From: Acidipila sp.
GTDB lineage: Bacteria > Acidobacteriota > Terriglobia > Acidiferrales > UBA7541
Length of the DNA stretch: 64,000 bases
Assembly (NCBI GenBank): GCA_010365215.1
Contig: JAAFGT010000002.1
Coordinates: forward strand, 62,001 to 126,000
Direction of reading: 5' to 3'
The notes under the pieces were generated by a model that saw nothing but the letters and a program-made list of their open reading frames with translations, did not search any database and was not told the origin of the DNA. Position numbers and translations under genes: made by a program. How positions within the stretch are numbered: position 1 is the first letter of the stretch; each line of letters begins with the position of its first letter. Below are positions 18,941 to 28,216 of this stretch, piece after piece.

Positions 18941-19621
18941 TTAGATCGCGCCGCGTTTTCGCAACAGCGCGGCGGCATCGTTGTGACCTTTCTCAGTGGC
19001 CATCGCAAGCGCAGTCTTCCCGTTGTCGGCCTGCAAGCCGACGTCGGCGCCGTGGGCCAGTAAAAACTCCACCATAGCCGTGTGTCCATGAAAGGCAGCG
19101 GCATGCAGGGGAGTCCAACCACCCTGCTGCGCGACGTTAATATCCGCGCCCGCCGCCACCAGCATCTGGGCAATACCCAGCGCCACGCCGCCGTCGCCAC
19201 GATGGGCCACTGCGGAGTGTATCGGACGCAGCGCCGACGCATTCTTCGACGTGGCATTCACACCTGCGCCGCGCGTCAGGAGAAATTTCACCGCTTCTGG
19301 CTGCCCAAAAAATGCCGCGAGATGGAGCGGCGTGAAACCGTCATGGGAAAATGTGTGAACTGCTCCGGGCGCGGATTGTTCTAGAGTCTCAAGGCGCGGG
19401 AGTTGGCCTGCCGCGGCGGCTTCGAATATGTTCAGCGCCGCGCCGCGCGCCAGCAACAGGTCGCGGATGGCCGCCTGCCCGTAATAAATTGAAATAAGGA
19501 TGGCTGATTCGCCGGACTCCGCGCGCGCATTGGCCAGCGCCGCGTCTGAATCCAGCAGCTTCTCCACTTGGGCTACACTCCCGGCTTTCACTGCTTCGAT
19601 CATGTCTTTCTCGGAAGGCAT
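18941..19621 (-). CDS. Ankyrin-repeat protein
   Basis: Protein of 226 residues made of about six ankyrin repeats, with no signal peptide or other domain. Repeat signatures include GFTPLHLAAFFGQPEAVKFL, GWTPLHAAAFHGHTAMVEFL and GKTALAMATEKGHNDAAALL. It probably acts in protein-protein binding in the cytoplasm. It lies 17 bases downstream of the class II aldolase gene on the same strand and may be co-transcribed. The 85 bases between it and the Rieske gene start hold nothing obvious. Confidence 0.85.
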   Translation of the reverse strand: MPSEKDMIEAVKAGSVAQVEKLLDSDAALANARAESGESAILISIYYGQAAIRDLLLARGAALNIFEAAAAGQLPRLETLEQSAPGAVHTFSHDGFTPLHLAAFFGQPEAVKFLLTRGAGVNATSKNASALRPIHSAVAHRGDGGVALGIAQMLVAAGADINVAQQGGWTPLHAAAFHGHTAMVEFLLAHGADVGLQADNGKTALAMATEKGHNDAAALLRKRGAI

Positions 19622-19638
19622 GTCAGAGAGACGGAGCG

Positions 19639-20433
19639 CTAGCGGCGAGTTCGGTCGTTACGCACGGCATCATCGATAAGGCTGGCCAGCTCTTCCTGCG
19701 TGAGTGTGACCACTTTGTCGCCGGTAGCCAGATTTTCCGCAGCTACGGGCAGCGGCGCATTTCCCGGCGCGGACGGCAGACCATGGCGCGCCCTTGAGGC
19801 AAGCAGCTTTTTGACGTGATCGCCCGAGAGCAGCACCTGTTTGCCGAGGAGTTCAGTCACCAGCGAGACTCGGGCGAAGTGTTCGGTAGTCTCCATGCGG
19901 TAGCATGCGGTCAGCAGATCGGGTCCGCAAGTGACGACGCCGTGATTCGCCAGCAGTATGGAATCGTAATTTTCGACCAGCGGCTCCAGCGCATCCGGCA
20001 GCTCGTGGGTACCCGGCGTGCCGTAGGGCGCCAGTGGAATCGCTCCGAGAGTAATGACCACCTCGCTGAGCAGCGCCCTGTCAAGCGCCAAGCCCGCCGC
20101 GGCAAAGCCCGTGGCCACGGGAGGGTGCGCGTGGCATACGGAATTGACATCAGGGCGGCGACGGTAGATCAGCAGGTGCATCGCGATTTCCGACGAAGCA
20201 GCGCGAGTGCCGCGCACCTTGCGCCCGTCGAGGTCCACGATTACCAGTTCCTCCGGATCCATACGGCCCTTGCAGATTCCCGTGGGCGAAGTAAGGATGC
20301 GATTGGAATCGAGGCGCACGGAGATATTGCCGTCCGTGGCGACGATGAAGCCGCGTTCCAGGAGCCAGCGCCCAGCCGAGCAAATGTCGCGCTGATGCTC
20401 GTCTTCTGACTTGATAGCGCCTGGGGTAATCAT
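19639..20433 (-). CDS. Class II aldolase/adducin family protein
   Basis: Zinc-dependent aldolase-fold protein of 264 residues. Motifs are TDGNISVRL near the N-terminus, the metal ligands in VCHAHPPVATGFA, the catalytic-region acid in LLSEVVITLGAIPLAPYGTPGT, and ILLANHGVVTCG with a third His ligand. This matches L-fuculose- or L-ribulose-phosphate-type enzymes. The true substrate is unknown because no sugar kinase or isomerase is adjacent. The ankyrin gene follows closely downstream. Confidence 0.85.
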   Translation of the reverse strand: MITPGAIKSEDEHQRDICSAGRWLLERGFIVATDGNISVRLDSNRILTSPTGICKGRMDPEELVIVDLDGRKVRGTRAASSEIAMHLLIYRRRPDVNSVCHAHPPVATGFAAAGLALDRALLSEVVITLGAIPLAPYGTPGTHELPDALEPLVENYDSILLANHGVVTCGPDLLTACYRMETTEHFARVSLVTELLGKQVLLSGDHVKKLLASRARHGLPSAPGNAPLPVAAENLATGDKVVTLTQEELASLIDDAVRNDRTRR

Positions 20434-20539
20434 GGCGGGAAGTACGGAAAAGCCGGCGGGAGCCGAAGCAGAATCCTGGGAGCGGGAACGTCCCTCGGAA
20501 CCACTTACCGCCGATCGAGTTTTGCGGCGTCGCGAACGG

Positions 20540-21811
20540 TTAGGCGTAAATCCCCCTTAGCTTGAGTGCACGCGCCACGCGATCGATAGCCACCATGTAG
20601 GCGCTGATGCGATTGCTGACGCGGTGCATTCCAGCGTAGCGCACGACCTCATCGAAGCTGCTTTCCAGAAAGTCCTGCAACCGCTCATTCACTTCGCTTT
20701 CCCGCCAGAAAAAACCCTGCCGGTCCTGCACCCATTCGAAGTAGCTCACCGTAACGCCGCCGGCGTTGGCCAGGATGTCAGGAATCACAAAGACGCCTTT
20801 CTGATCGAGGATGGCGTCCGCCATTGAAGTGGTGGGCCCGTTGGCGCCCTCGAGCAGGATTTTTGCCTGCACGCGATGGGCGTTTTGGCTAGTCAGCTGA
20901 TTTTCCACCGCGGCCGGCAGCAGAATTTCACACGGCTGAAATAGCACTTCCTGCGCCGTCATCTTCGCCCCGCCGCCAGGAAATTCCGGGAGCGGCTTCC
21001 GTTGGTTGTGCACCCAGTCGAAAAGCGTAGGAAGATCAAAACCCTTTTCATTGTAAAGCGCACCGTGAACGTCGGCAACGCCCACAATCTTATAACCCGA
21101 TTGGTGCATCAGCAGCGCGGCAAAGGAGCCGACGTTTCCAAATCCTTGTACGATGACGCGGCAATCCTGCGGCTTGAGCTTCAGCTCGGTAAGCGCCTTA
21201 TTGCAGACAATCATGCACCCCCGTCCCGTAGCTTCGCGTCGCCCACGCGATCCCCCCAGATCGAGCGGCTTGCCCGTTACCACCGCCGTAGTGGCTTGAT
21301 GAACGTGCATGGAATAAGTGTCCATCACCCAGGCCATGGTCTGTTCGTTTGTGCCGATGTCCGGCGCCGGCACATCGCGTTCCGGGCCCAACCACTCGCC
21401 AAGCTCCGCCGTGTAGCGGCGGGTAATCCGTTCCAGGACGACGGCCGAAAGCTTCGAGGGGTCGCAAATCACACCGCCCTTCGCCCCGCCAAAGGGAATA
21501 TTCACCACTGCGCATTTCCAGGTCATCCAGGCCGCGAGCGCGCGCACTTCGTCGAGAGTCACTTCGGGAGAAAAGCGGATGCCGCCTTTACCCGGGCCGC
21601 GCACGGAGGAGTGCAGCACGCGGTAGCCGGTGAAGACTTCGATGCGACCATCGTCCATCGCCACCGGGATATATATGGTGATTTCTTTGCTGGGATACTT
21701 CAGATATTTGTAGATTCCCTGTTCCAGGCCCAGGCGTCGTGCAGCCAGCTCAAAGCGAGCTTCAGCGGACTCATAGACGTTAAGCTCATTATGGACTGTT
21801 TCGCTGGCCAC
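20540..21811 (-). CDS. gdhA: Glu/Leu/Phe/Val-type glutamate dehydrogenase
   Basis: NAD(P)-dependent glutamate dehydrogenase of about 423 residues linking 2-oxoglutarate plus ammonia to glutamate. The GTG at 21811 is chosen because AGGAGA precedes it by 7 bases; an upstream in-frame GTG at 21826 overlaps that site. Visible motifs are [12 protein letters not shown] with the catalytic Lys, the Asp loop [14 protein letters not shown], the substrate segment [17 protein letters not shown], the dinucleotide fold [14 protein letters not shown], and [16 protein letters not shown]. Length and motifs fit the hexameric class. It is a single gene unit. Confidence 0.95.
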   Translation of the reverse strand: MASETVHNELNVYESAEARFELAARRLGLEQGIYKYLKYPSKEITIYIPVAMDDGRIEVFTGYRVLHSSVRGPGKGGIRFSPEVTLDEVRALAAWMTWKCAVVNIPFGGAKGGVICDPSKLSAVVLERITRRYTAELGEWLGPERDVPAPDIGTNEQTMAWVMDTYSMHVHQATTAVVTGKPLDLGGSRGRREATGRGCMIVCNKALTELKLKPQDCRVIVQGFGNVGSFAALLMHQSGYKIVGVADVHGALYNEKGFDLPTLFDWVHNQRKPLPEFPGGGAKMTAQEVLFQPCEILLPAAVENQLTSQNAHRVQAKILLEGANGPTTSMADAILDQKGVFVIPDILANAGGVTVSYFEWVQDRQGFFWRESEVNERLQDFLESSFDEVVRYAGMHRVSNRISAYMVAIDRVARALKLRGIYA

Positions 21812-22012
21812 TATGGTTCTCCTCACCGAAGGGTCGCGCGCGACGCGGGCGCACCTTAATGCTCTTCCATGCGCTCGCCTTTGCGATGCAGCAGCTCTTC
21901 GGAGGCGTCGGCCAGTATACGAATCTGGCTGGCCGGGCGCAAGGCGAAGGGGCGTAGGGGTTACTGCTCAGGAATCCCGCAATTTCTGGAACTGAGCCCG
22001 CAAACCAAACGC

Positions 22013-23041
22013 TTATTTTGGGGCGCGGCGCTGAACGAACTCTTCAAGCAGCAGGCGGGTAAGCCGCGCGGCATCGTGTCGCACCACGCCGAATTCCTCA
22101 ACCAGGTCGTCATAGACGCAGCGCAGTCCTAGTTTTTGCAGTGCAGGCAGATCGGGAGCCACCGGCTCGGCGCCTTGCGCTCGATAGCGGGCGAGCAGCT
22201 TCGGAGAAATCTGCGCATGGTTCATCACCACCCAGTCAAATACACGGCCGCCGGTGTGTTCGTGGATGGCGCGTACATGCTCGGCAACGGTGTAGCCCTC
22301 GGTCTCTCCCGGCTGGGTCATCAGATTGGCAATATAAACGCGCGTGGCGCGCGATTTGCGCAACGCCGCGGCTACGCCGGCGACGAGCAGATTCGGGATG
22401 ATGCTCGTGTATAGCGAGCCCGGACCCATCAAGATGAGATCGGCCTGACGAATCGCTTCCAAGACTTCCGGCTGTGGGCGCGGGCGCCGCGGAACCAGGC
22501 GTACGCGGAAAATGCCCCCGCGTATGCGTGATATTTTTGTTTCTCCCGCCACCACCCTGCCGTCCTGCTTCACCGCTTCGAGCGTCACCAGTTGCGGCGT
22601 GGAGGGAAAGATTCGCCCGCGGATGGCCAGCACCTCGCTGCACAGCCGCACTGCTTCCGTAAAGTCTCCGGTCACTTTGGTCAGCGCGGTGAGGAATAGA
22701 TTGCCGAAGCTGTGGCCCTGAAGCCCTCGCCCGGATTGGAAGCGGTACTGGAACAGCCGGCCCAGCAAGGCCTCATCCTGCGATAGCGCCACCAGACAGT
22801 TGCGGATGTCACCCGGCGGCAATATACGGTACTCGCGACGCAAACGGCCGGAGCTGCCGCCGTCGTCGGTCACCGTGACGATCGCGGCCAGATCGGCAAT
22901 GGGAAGTTTTTGGTCGGGATGCTGCTGCGCAGCCACGAACTGCTTTAGCCCACGCAATAGCGTGGAGAGACCCGTGCCGCCGCCCATCGCCACGACACGG
23001 ATGGGTTCACGTTTGCTGGCGTTTTCGCTGGCGCGCCGCAA
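22013..23041 (-). CDS. yvcK: YvcK/CofD-like family protein (gluconeogenesis factor)
   Basis: Protein of 342 residues of the YvcK family, which binds UDP-sugars and affects carbon flow and cell-envelope synthesis. It begins after a short basic leader with the family motif VVAMGGGTGLSTLLRGLK, then TVTDDGGSSGRLR, PPGDIRNCLVAL, GLQGHSFGNLFLTALT and LILMGPGSLYTSIIPNLLV. The start is TTG with AGGA close upstream; no ATG precedes the core motif. It lies 6 bases after the TPR gene, so the two are an operon. RapZ and WhiA, frequent partners elsewhere, are not present. Confidence 0.92.
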   Translation of the reverse strand: MRRASENASKREPIRVVAMGGGTGLSTLLRGLKQFVAAQQHPDQKLPIADLAAIVTVTDDGGSSGRLRREYRILPPGDIRNCLVALSQDEALLGRLFQYRFQSGRGLQGHSFGNLFLTALTKVTGDFTEAVRLCSEVLAIRGRIFPSTPQLVTLEAVKQDGRVVAGETKISRIRGGIFRVRLVPRRPRPQPEVLEAIRQADLILMGPGSLYTSIIPNLLVAGVAAALRKSRATRVYIANLMTQPGETEGYTVAEHVRAIHEHTGGRVFDWVVMNHAQISPKLLARYRAQGAEPVAPDLPALQKLGLRCVYDDLVEEFGVVRHDAARLTRLLLEEFVQRRAPK

Positions 23042-23047
23042 TGATTC

Positions 23048-23683
23048 CTAGCTGGAGGGACCTTCGCGTTCCGGATAGAGGAGCTCGGTGAAGCGCGGAT
23101 CTTCGAGGAGGTAGGCGAAATCCTCATCGTTCCGGGCGTGGTAGCGATTCTCAGGGTGAAGCTCGATTGCCAATTTCAGATTGGTCATGGCCGATTCCGC
23201 TTCGCCGGTGAGACTATCCAGGGCGGCAAGCGCGTAATAAATAAAATCCGCCTTCGGCGAGAGCTTTCGCGCGCGGTCCAGTGCCAGCCGGCTTTCTTCC
23301 CAGCGGCCCAGGTTCATCATGGCCACTCCGTGATGGTAGTGCTCTTCCACCGAGCGGGGCGCGGCATCGGCCGTGCGGCTCATGCGGCGCTCGCAGTTCG
23401 CAAGATAGATCTGCGCACGGTCGGCCAGTTCACGTCCCGGACCGCCCACCACTTTTTCAAATGTCTGCTTGGCTTTGAGGAATTTTTGCTCGTGGAAATA
23501 CTGCATGGCCTCTTCATACTGCTTGTGCTGAAGTAACAAGCGAGGATCGGTCATATCGGTCTGCTGCCCTCTCGACCCACCGCGGGATTTTAAGCCTTTT
23601 CTTTTCTTCGGAGTAGCCGACTGCCCGGGGCGATTAGCGCCTCTTGGGGCGCGGCGCCGGCCGGGCTTGCTGGGGCTTGCCAT
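23048..23683 (-). CDS. TPR protein with basic N-terminal tail, partner of YvcK
   Basis: Protein of 211 residues. The first 40 residues are very basic and disordered-looking (GRRRAPRGANRP, TPKKRKGLKSRGG), and the rest carries TPR-like helices: YEEAMQYFHEQKFLKAKQTF, QIYLANCERR, HHGVAMMNLGRWEESRLALD and FIYYALAALDSLTGEAESAM. An in-frame ATG at 23554 would remove the basic tail; neither start has an ideal ribosome site. It precedes yvcK by 6 bases. Function is unknown; the tail could bind nucleic acid or acidic surfaces. Confidence 0.78.
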   Translation of the reverse strand: MASPSKPGRRRAPRGANRPGQSATPKKRKGLKSRGGSRGQQTDMTDPRLLLQHKQYEEAMQYFHEQKFLKAKQTFEKVVGGPGRELADRAQIYLANCERRMSRTADAAPRSVEEHYHHGVAMMNLGRWEESRLALDRARKLSPKADFIYYALAALDSLTGEAESAMTNLKLAIELHPENRYHARNDEDFAYLLEDPRFTELLYPEREGPSS

Positions 23684-23889
23684 GGCGGAATGCTAGCAGA
23701 GGCTGCAAAGCCCGTCAAATCCGCACGAAATCATAGCTGGGAGCTAAATCAGCAGTTTTGAGCCCGTCGGAACGGTCGCGGTTTCTCCCACAATGAGTTC
23801 CCGCCTGGGGGGTTCACCGCGCGAACCTCGCATTGGCCTGTCTCCGTAGCCTGTGCTATAACATATCGCTCGGCCATATTGAGGGATTC

Positions 23890-24477
23890 GTGTCGTTTAT
23901 CAATTTTCCCGCACGCGAAATTAACTGCAAGCTCGTCTACTACGGCCCGGGACTGGGCGGGAAGACGGCGAACTTGCAATGGATTTACGAGAAGACCGCT
24001 GCGGCCCAACGAGGAAAGATGATCTCGCTGGCCACGGAGACGGATCGCACCCTCTTTTTTGATTTTCTTCCGCTGGACCTCGGTTCCGTGCGCGGGTTTA
24101 AGACGCGCTTCCATCTCTACACCGTTCCCGGGCAGGTATTCTACGAGGCCAGCCGCAAGCTCATCCTGAAAGGCGCGGACGGCGTGGTCTTCGTGGCGGA
24201 TTCGCAAGAAGAGCGCCTGGACGCAAATTTCGAAACCCTGGACAACCTGAAGGAACACCTCAAAGAGCACAGCCTGTCATTCGAGAACATTCCCTACGTG
24301 CTGCAGCTTAATAAGCGCGACCTGCCCAATGCCATGCCCGTTGACGAGCTGAAAAAGCAGTTGCAATTGAAGAACGAGCCGGTGCTCGAGGCCGTCGCCG
24401 TTAACGGAACTGGAATTTTCGAAACTCTCCGCGAAGTGGCCAAGCTGGTTCTCGCCGAACTCAAGAAAGGCGCCTAG
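23890..24477 (+). CDS. mglA: MglA-like small Ras-family GTPase
   Basis: Prokaryotic Ras-like GTPase of the MglA family, 195 residues from the GTG at 23890. That start gives the canonical MglA beginning [13 protein letters not shown] and has GAGGG 4 bases upstream; the longer frame from 23833 adds a non-conserved leader. P-loop GPGLGGKT is at about 19-26, followed by [41 protein letters not shown], and the base-recognition motif LQLNKRDLP. MglA controls polarity and motility in Myxococcus. Its partner MglB (roadblock fold) is not adjacent, so its role here is open. Confidence 0.92.
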   Translation: MSFINFPAREINCKLVYYGPGLGGKTANLQWIYEKTAAAQRGKMISLATETDRTLFFDFLPLDLGSVRGFKTRFHLYTVPGQVFYEASRKLILKGADGVVFVADSQEERLDANFETLDNLKEHLKEHSLSFENIPYVLQLNKRDLPNAMPVDELKKQLQLKNEPVLEAVAVNGTGIFETLREVAKLVLAELKKGA

Positions 24478-24591
24478 CTATCGGTAGGATGTCGCTCGTC
24501 GGTTCCACTCACGCGAGACTGGTTTTCCTCAGCACCAAATGCCGGCTGTAGTCTCCTCGTCTTTACCGCGGCGGTCGCTGTTCACCGTGCC

Positions 24592-24936
24592 TTACCGAAA
24601 GCTGGCAAGGGCCTGCGCTTCATTTTCGAAGTGAGGAATGGCTTTGAGCAGATGAGTCACTTCCAGCACGTCACGGACCCGGCCTGTGGGCGCCAGCAGC
24701 TTCAAAATTCCGCCGGCCATGCCCAGGCTGACGAAGCTGCGCACGATTGTGGCGATGCCGGAGCTATCCATCTGCGTGAGGCCTGCCAGATTCAGCAACA
24801 GTTTCCGCGCGCCCCCGGCTACGCTTTCCCGCAGCGCCGCATTAAGTTTGTCGGCGTCTTTTCCCAGCGTAGCGCGGCCTTTAAGATCCAGAATGGTGAT
24901 GTCACCGGCCGTGCGAGTCAAGATTTCGATGGACAT
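24592..24936 (-). CDS. STAS-domain anti-anti-sigma factor-like protein
   Basis: Single-domain STAS protein of 114 residues (SpoIIAA/RsbV type). The start at 24936 is supported by GGGAGGA 5 bases upstream, rather than 24966. The phosphorylation motif is D57-S-S-G60 in LTQMDSSGIATIV, so S58 or S59 is the likely kinase target. Proteins of this family bind or release an anti-sigma kinase depending on phosphorylation. No partner kinase is adjacent here; the nearest RsbW-like gene is at 35894-36316 with its own STAS neighbour. Confidence 0.87.
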   Translation of the reverse strand: MSIEILTRTAGDITILDLKGRATLGKDADKLNAALRESVAGGARKLLLNLAGLTQMDSSGIATIVRSFVSLGMAGGILKLLAPTGRVRDVLEVTHLLKAIPHFENEAQALASFR

Positions 24937-25072
24937 GGATTCCTCCCGGCCACGAAGTCCGGGCAACTTCTTTTGTGGCGCTCCACTTGCGCGGATTATA
25001 CTCCCGTGCGGCAGTGGAATTTAAGTTTAAACACGATCAGCCCCTGGAGGTCCGTATGACGATCCCAGTGAC

Positions 25073-25099
25073 CTACGGTGAGTAAAGAAATTACCGTAG
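25073..25099. repeat. Inverted repeat upstream of the diguanylate cyclase gene
   Basis: CTACGGT (25073-25079) and ACCGTAG (25093-25099) form a perfect 7-base inverted repeat with a 13-base spacer, 60 bases before the GGDEF gene start, in the divergent region shared with the STAS gene. No T-tract follows, so an operator is more likely than a terminator. The regulator is unknown. Confidence 0.45.
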
Positions 25100-25158
25100 C
25101 AGGCCGAAGTAAATAGAAGTAAAGGACGCTTCGCGGAGGAGGACGCCCTCGGGGAATC

Positions 25159-26004
25159 ATGCAGAACGAGAGCCCCATCGATTACGGCACGGCGGAGATG
25201 CAGAAGCTGCAGACGGCATTGCGCCGTCTGGAGCGGCACGACTGGTGGCTGTGGTGGGCCGCCATCTTGGTCATGTTGATGCTCACCCTGGCGGTAGTCT
25301 CGCTATCGCTGCCGGCGCTCGTCGAGCACCCGGAATCTTTTTTCCAGTTTCACCTGGAACAGGCCGTGCGCGGGCTGGTGGCCTTGGTGCTGCTGTTCAA
25401 TTTATATACGATCTACCAGCAGGTGCTGATCCGCCGGCTGCGCACGCAAATAGCCGGGCAGATGGAGATGATGAGCAATCTGCGGTTGCGTGCAAATGAA
25501 TACCACAAGCTGGCCATGATCGATCCGCTGACCGGACTATACAACCGCCGTTTTGCCGAACAACGCCTGCACGCCGAGGTGGATCGCTCGCGGCGCTACG
25601 GTCATCCCATCGCCGTGCTGCTGATCGATCTGAATGACTTCAAGCAGATCAACGACACGCATGGTCACGTGGCCGGCGACCTGGTGCTGAAAGAATTTGC
25701 CGGGCGGCTGGCCAAGTCGATTCGCGTTTCTGATTTGGCCGTGCGAATGGGCGGAGACGAATTCATGGTCCTTTTACCGGAATGCCCTTCCGATCAAGTT
25801 CCCAGCCTGCTGGGGCGAATCGGCAACGTGGAAGTGAATTATCGCAATTCCCGCATCCCCGTCACATTCTGTTCCGGTTTTGCCGGATTCGAGCCCAGCG
25901 AAACAACTGAGCAATTGATGGATCGCGCGGATCAGGCGCTCTACGCCCGAAAACGCTCCGGGAAGGGGAACTCGCCGCAAATCACCGTGAATCACGCTTC
26001 CTAA
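25159..26004 (+). CDS. Membrane-bound diguanylate cyclase (GGDEF)
   Basis: Protein of 281 residues that should synthesise cyclic di-GMP from GTP. Two transmembrane segments lie near 30-55 (WWLWWAAILVMLMLTLAVV) and 75-93 (GLVALVLLFNLYTIY), with no sizeable sensor domain. A coiled linker leads to the GGDEF domain (about 115-275), which starts AMIDPLTGLYNRRFAEQRL. The active-site motif is intact (G198-G-D-E-F202), and an inhibitory I-site R189-V-S-D192 sits exactly five residues upstream. There is no EAL domain. GGGGA precedes the ATG. Possible effectors in the window are the PilZ-like proteins at 38283 and 54151. Confidence 0.94.
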   Translation: MQNESPIDYGTAEMQKLQTALRRLERHDWWLWWAAILVMLMLTLAVVSLSLPALVEHPESFFQFHLEQAVRGLVALVLLFNLYTIYQQVLIRRLRTQIAGQMEMMSNLRLRANEYHKLAMIDPLTGLYNRRFAEQRLHAEVDRSRRYGHPIAVLLIDLNDFKQINDTHGHVAGDLVLKEFAGRLAKSIRVSDLAVRMGGDEFMVLLPECPSDQVPSLLGRIGNVEVNYRNSRIPVTFCSGFAGFEPSETTEQLMDRADQALYARKRSGKGNSPQITVNHAS

Positions 26005-26044
26005 AATAGAACCGGCCTGAACGGAAGGCTCCGGCGGCGCGGGC

Positions 26045-26464
26045 TTACGGCCGATGGAGACCGCCCAGACGAAGAAGCTCGCGAAATTCCTGGGGAGTAA
26101 GCGGTGAGACGGAGATGGGGCGGAACATTTTGAAGAGCTTCATCTGCTTGAGCTTGGCGTTTGCCTTCATATCCGCCAGCGGCACCGGCGTGGAAAACTT
26201 TTTGACCGCACGAACGTCCAGTACCCAGTTTTTCTCTTTTTGCTGCGGATTTTGAAACGGCGCACTCGCCGCTTCGAGCAAAGCATACGCGCATTTGCCG
26301 GGCGCGGTGTGGTAGCCGATGATGCGGTCACCTTTTTTCATGGTGGAGATATATTTCTGCGCCACCGTGCCGCGCACCCCGTCCCACAGGTCCGTTTTAT
26401 TTTCAAAAAGCTTATCGAGGTGGTAATCGTCCGGGTCGGAAAGAAAGATCCAATGGTTCGGCAT
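26045..26464 (-). CDS. EVE domain protein
   Basis: Small cytoplasmic protein of 139 residues consisting of one EVE (PUA-like) domain: HWIFLSDPDDYHLDKLFENK at the start, then KKGDRIIGYHTAPGKCAYAL and NWVLDVRAVKKF. EVE domains bind modified bases in nucleic acids, and some are linked to restriction or RNA modification systems; none is visible here. It is the last gene of the long leftward run, 15 bases after the lipoprotein gene, so it is probably carried on the transporter transcript. Confidence 0.85.
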   Translation of the reverse strand: MPNHWIFLSDPDDYHLDKLFENKTDLWDGVRGTVAQKYISTMKKGDRIIGYHTAPGKCAYALLEAASAPFQNPQQKEKNWVLDVRAVKKFSTPVPLADMKANAKLKQMKLFKMFRPISVSPLTPQEFRELLRLGGLHRP

Positions 26465-26479
26465 GGGCTCGCCGTCGCG

Positions 26480-27124
26480 CTATTGCGATTCTTTAGGCGC
26501 TTGTGGCGCGGCCGGAGGATGTTCGGTGAAGTACTGATCCAGGCTGGCGGCAATTTCCTTGACGCCGCGCTCCGTATCGCGATTGATCGCCGCAACCACA
26601 TCCGGCACCGTTTTGCCGCTGGCCGGTTCCGATTGCTCGTAATGATGCGTCCAGATCGTGGCGCCGGTGGCCGGATCAAAAAGATCGGTATCGATGGCCA
26701 CGCGTGCGCCGAGGCTGCCCGTGTCCACCTCTTCAAAGTGGTTTATGCTGCCGCGCAGAATATAGTCGCCTTGGGCGTTGCTTCCGGTCTGGTGAACGCT
26801 GCGGTAGCGGCCCGAGGAGCGCAAAACGCCGAGGAGCATCTCCTTGACCATCAGGGCCGGAGGCTCCGACCAGCGCTGCCCTTCATAAATATCCATCTGA
26901 TTGGCGCCCGTGCGGTACACCAGGCGCGTGTCGCGATACACGTTGGGCGCCGTAAAATGACCCACCATCAACGTTACCGGATGCGGTTGCGCAGAAGAGG
27001 CCGGCACCGTTGGCTGTTCCAGCCCGTAATAGTGGATGGGCTTCGCCGCGCCGCAGGAGGCCAGAAAAATAATCCCGGGAGCCAACAAGCCTGCAATTAG
27101 ATTGCGTGGCATCAAGCTGGACAT
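26480..27124 (-). CDS. ABC-type transport auxiliary lipoprotein (PqiC/DUF330-like)
   Basis: Lipoprotein of 214 residues. The signal peptide ends in a lipobox FLASC with Cys24 as the acylation site, then CGAAKPIHYYGL. The domain has the look of the PqiC/auxiliary lipoprotein family: VTLMVGHFTAPNVYRDTRLV, GQRWSEPPALMVKEMLLGVL, YILRGSINHFEEVD and TIWTHHYEQSEPASG. The C-terminal tail is proline-rich. A GAGGGGAAAG site supports the ATG at 27124. It follows mlaD by 31 bases and probably provides the outer-membrane end of the Mce transporter. Confidence 0.85.
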   Translation of the reverse strand: MSSLMPRNLIAGLLAPGIIFLASCGAAKPIHYYGLEQPTVPASSAQPHPVTLMVGHFTAPNVYRDTRLVYRTGANQMDIYEGQRWSEPPALMVKEMLLGVLRSSGRYRSVHQTGSNAQGDYILRGSINHFEEVDTGSLGARVAIDTDLFDPATGATIWTHHYEQSEPASGKTVPDVVAAINRDTERGVKEIAASLDQYFTEHPPAAPQAPKESQ

Positions 27125-27155
27125 CTCTTTCCCCTCTTTGGATCTCTTCGGCCCC

Positions 27156-28136
27156 TTATGGCTTGCCGGGCTTAACGGGCTTGCCGGGAACGTGGTCGGG
27201 CGCCGCGGTGGAGCGAATCAGTGAGTATGGCCGCGTCTTGATCTCTTCCGTAAAGTCCTTCAAATTTTCCGTGAGGATGCGGATGTTATCCATCATCTCG
27301 TCCAGATTGTCCGCATTGGCGGTGGTGGTGCGCCCGAGCTGTCCGATCAATACGGAAGCCTGCGCCATCGTCTTTCGCAGCCCGACGATCGCGGCGTGCA
27401 GATCGGTGCGATTTTCCCCCAGCATGGTATTCAATTTCGCCAGCGTCTCGTCCGCACGCGCGGCCGTCTTCTTGAAATCATCGAGCACCGCCGGAAGCTT
27501 GGCGGTGGTTTCATCCATATGCTTGAGGGTGGAGTGGAGCAGGGGCCGATCTTCGCCCAACAGGGCGTTGACATTCCCCACAGCCGCGGAGATGTTCGCG
27601 CGATTCTTGTCGTTCAGCAGATCGTTGACGCGCTGCAGAGTGACTTTCAGCTCCACCACACGGCTGTTCAGGTTCTCAACCAGGGTCTGCGCTTTGGGCC
27701 CCAGGTCGTTCAGGGTGTCGGTGAGGTCTGAGATCCCGACAAATTCTTTCGATGGCAGAAGAGTGCCTGCCGGCGCGATGGGTTTTTCGGGTGTGCCGGC
27801 CAGAAGCTCCAGGTAATTCTCGCCGAGGGCGCTCAGGCTGGCGATTTTCGCCACGCTGTCGGCTTTCACCGGCGTAGTGCGCGCGACGCTGAAGGTCATC
27901 TCGATGCGCCTGGGATCCTTTTCGTCGATCCGCAATTTTTCCAGGCGTCCTACCTTGATACCCGCGTAACGAACGATCGAGCCGGCTTCCAGGCCCCCGG
28001 CATTCTTGAATTGGGCGCGATAGGAGATCCCCGAGGCCCCGAACGCACCGCCCAGCGCAAACATCGTCGCCACCAACAGCGCCGTGGCCACCAGCACGAA
28101 CAGTCCCACCATAGCCTGCTCGCGTTTTGATTCCAT
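27156..28136 (-). CDS. mlaD: MlaD/MCE-family substrate-binding protein
   Basis: Membrane-anchored MCE protein of 326 residues. One N-terminal transmembrane helix (about 8-32, AMVGLFVLVATALLVATMFA) precedes a single MCE domain (about 36-115, ISYRAQFKNAGGLEAGSIVR, YAGIKVGRLEKLRID). A long helical tail (about 130-315) contains repeated heptad-like segments such as LNDLGPKAQTLVENLN and ADETLAKLNTMLGENR. MCE proteins form hexameric rings that carry lipids between inner and outer membranes. It is separated from mlaE and mlaF by three signalling genes, which is unusual. GAGGTAGG precedes the ATG. Confidence 0.92.
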   Translation of the reverse strand: MESKREQAMVGLFVLVATALLVATMFALGGAFGASGISYRAQFKNAGGLEAGSIVRYAGIKVGRLEKLRIDEKDPRRIEMTFSVARTTPVKADSVAKIASLSALGENYLELLAGTPEKPIAPAGTLLPSKEFVGISDLTDTLNDLGPKAQTLVENLNSRVVELKVTLQRVNDLLNDKNRANISAAVGNVNALLGEDRPLLHSTLKHMDETTAKLPAVLDDFKKTAARADETLAKLNTMLGENRTDLHAAIVGLRKTMAQASVLIGQLGRTTTANADNLDEMMDNIRILTENLKDFTEEIKTRPYSLIRSTAAPDHVPGKPVKPGKP

Positions 28137-28216
28137 TCCTACCTCGCTCGGAACCGCAGATCCAAATCATCGGCCCGCGGAAGAGAGCGGGAGTATACCA
28201 CGAGCGGCGCACGCAG

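Noticed and set aside
21002-21859. 285-codon open frame on the plus strand
   Set aside because: It is antisense to glutamate dehydrogenase, with no signal of its own.
26240-27100. 286-codon open frame on the plus strand
   Set aside because: It covers the antisense of the EVE and lipoprotein genes; the product has no motif, and both minus-strand genes have ribosome sites and family patterns.
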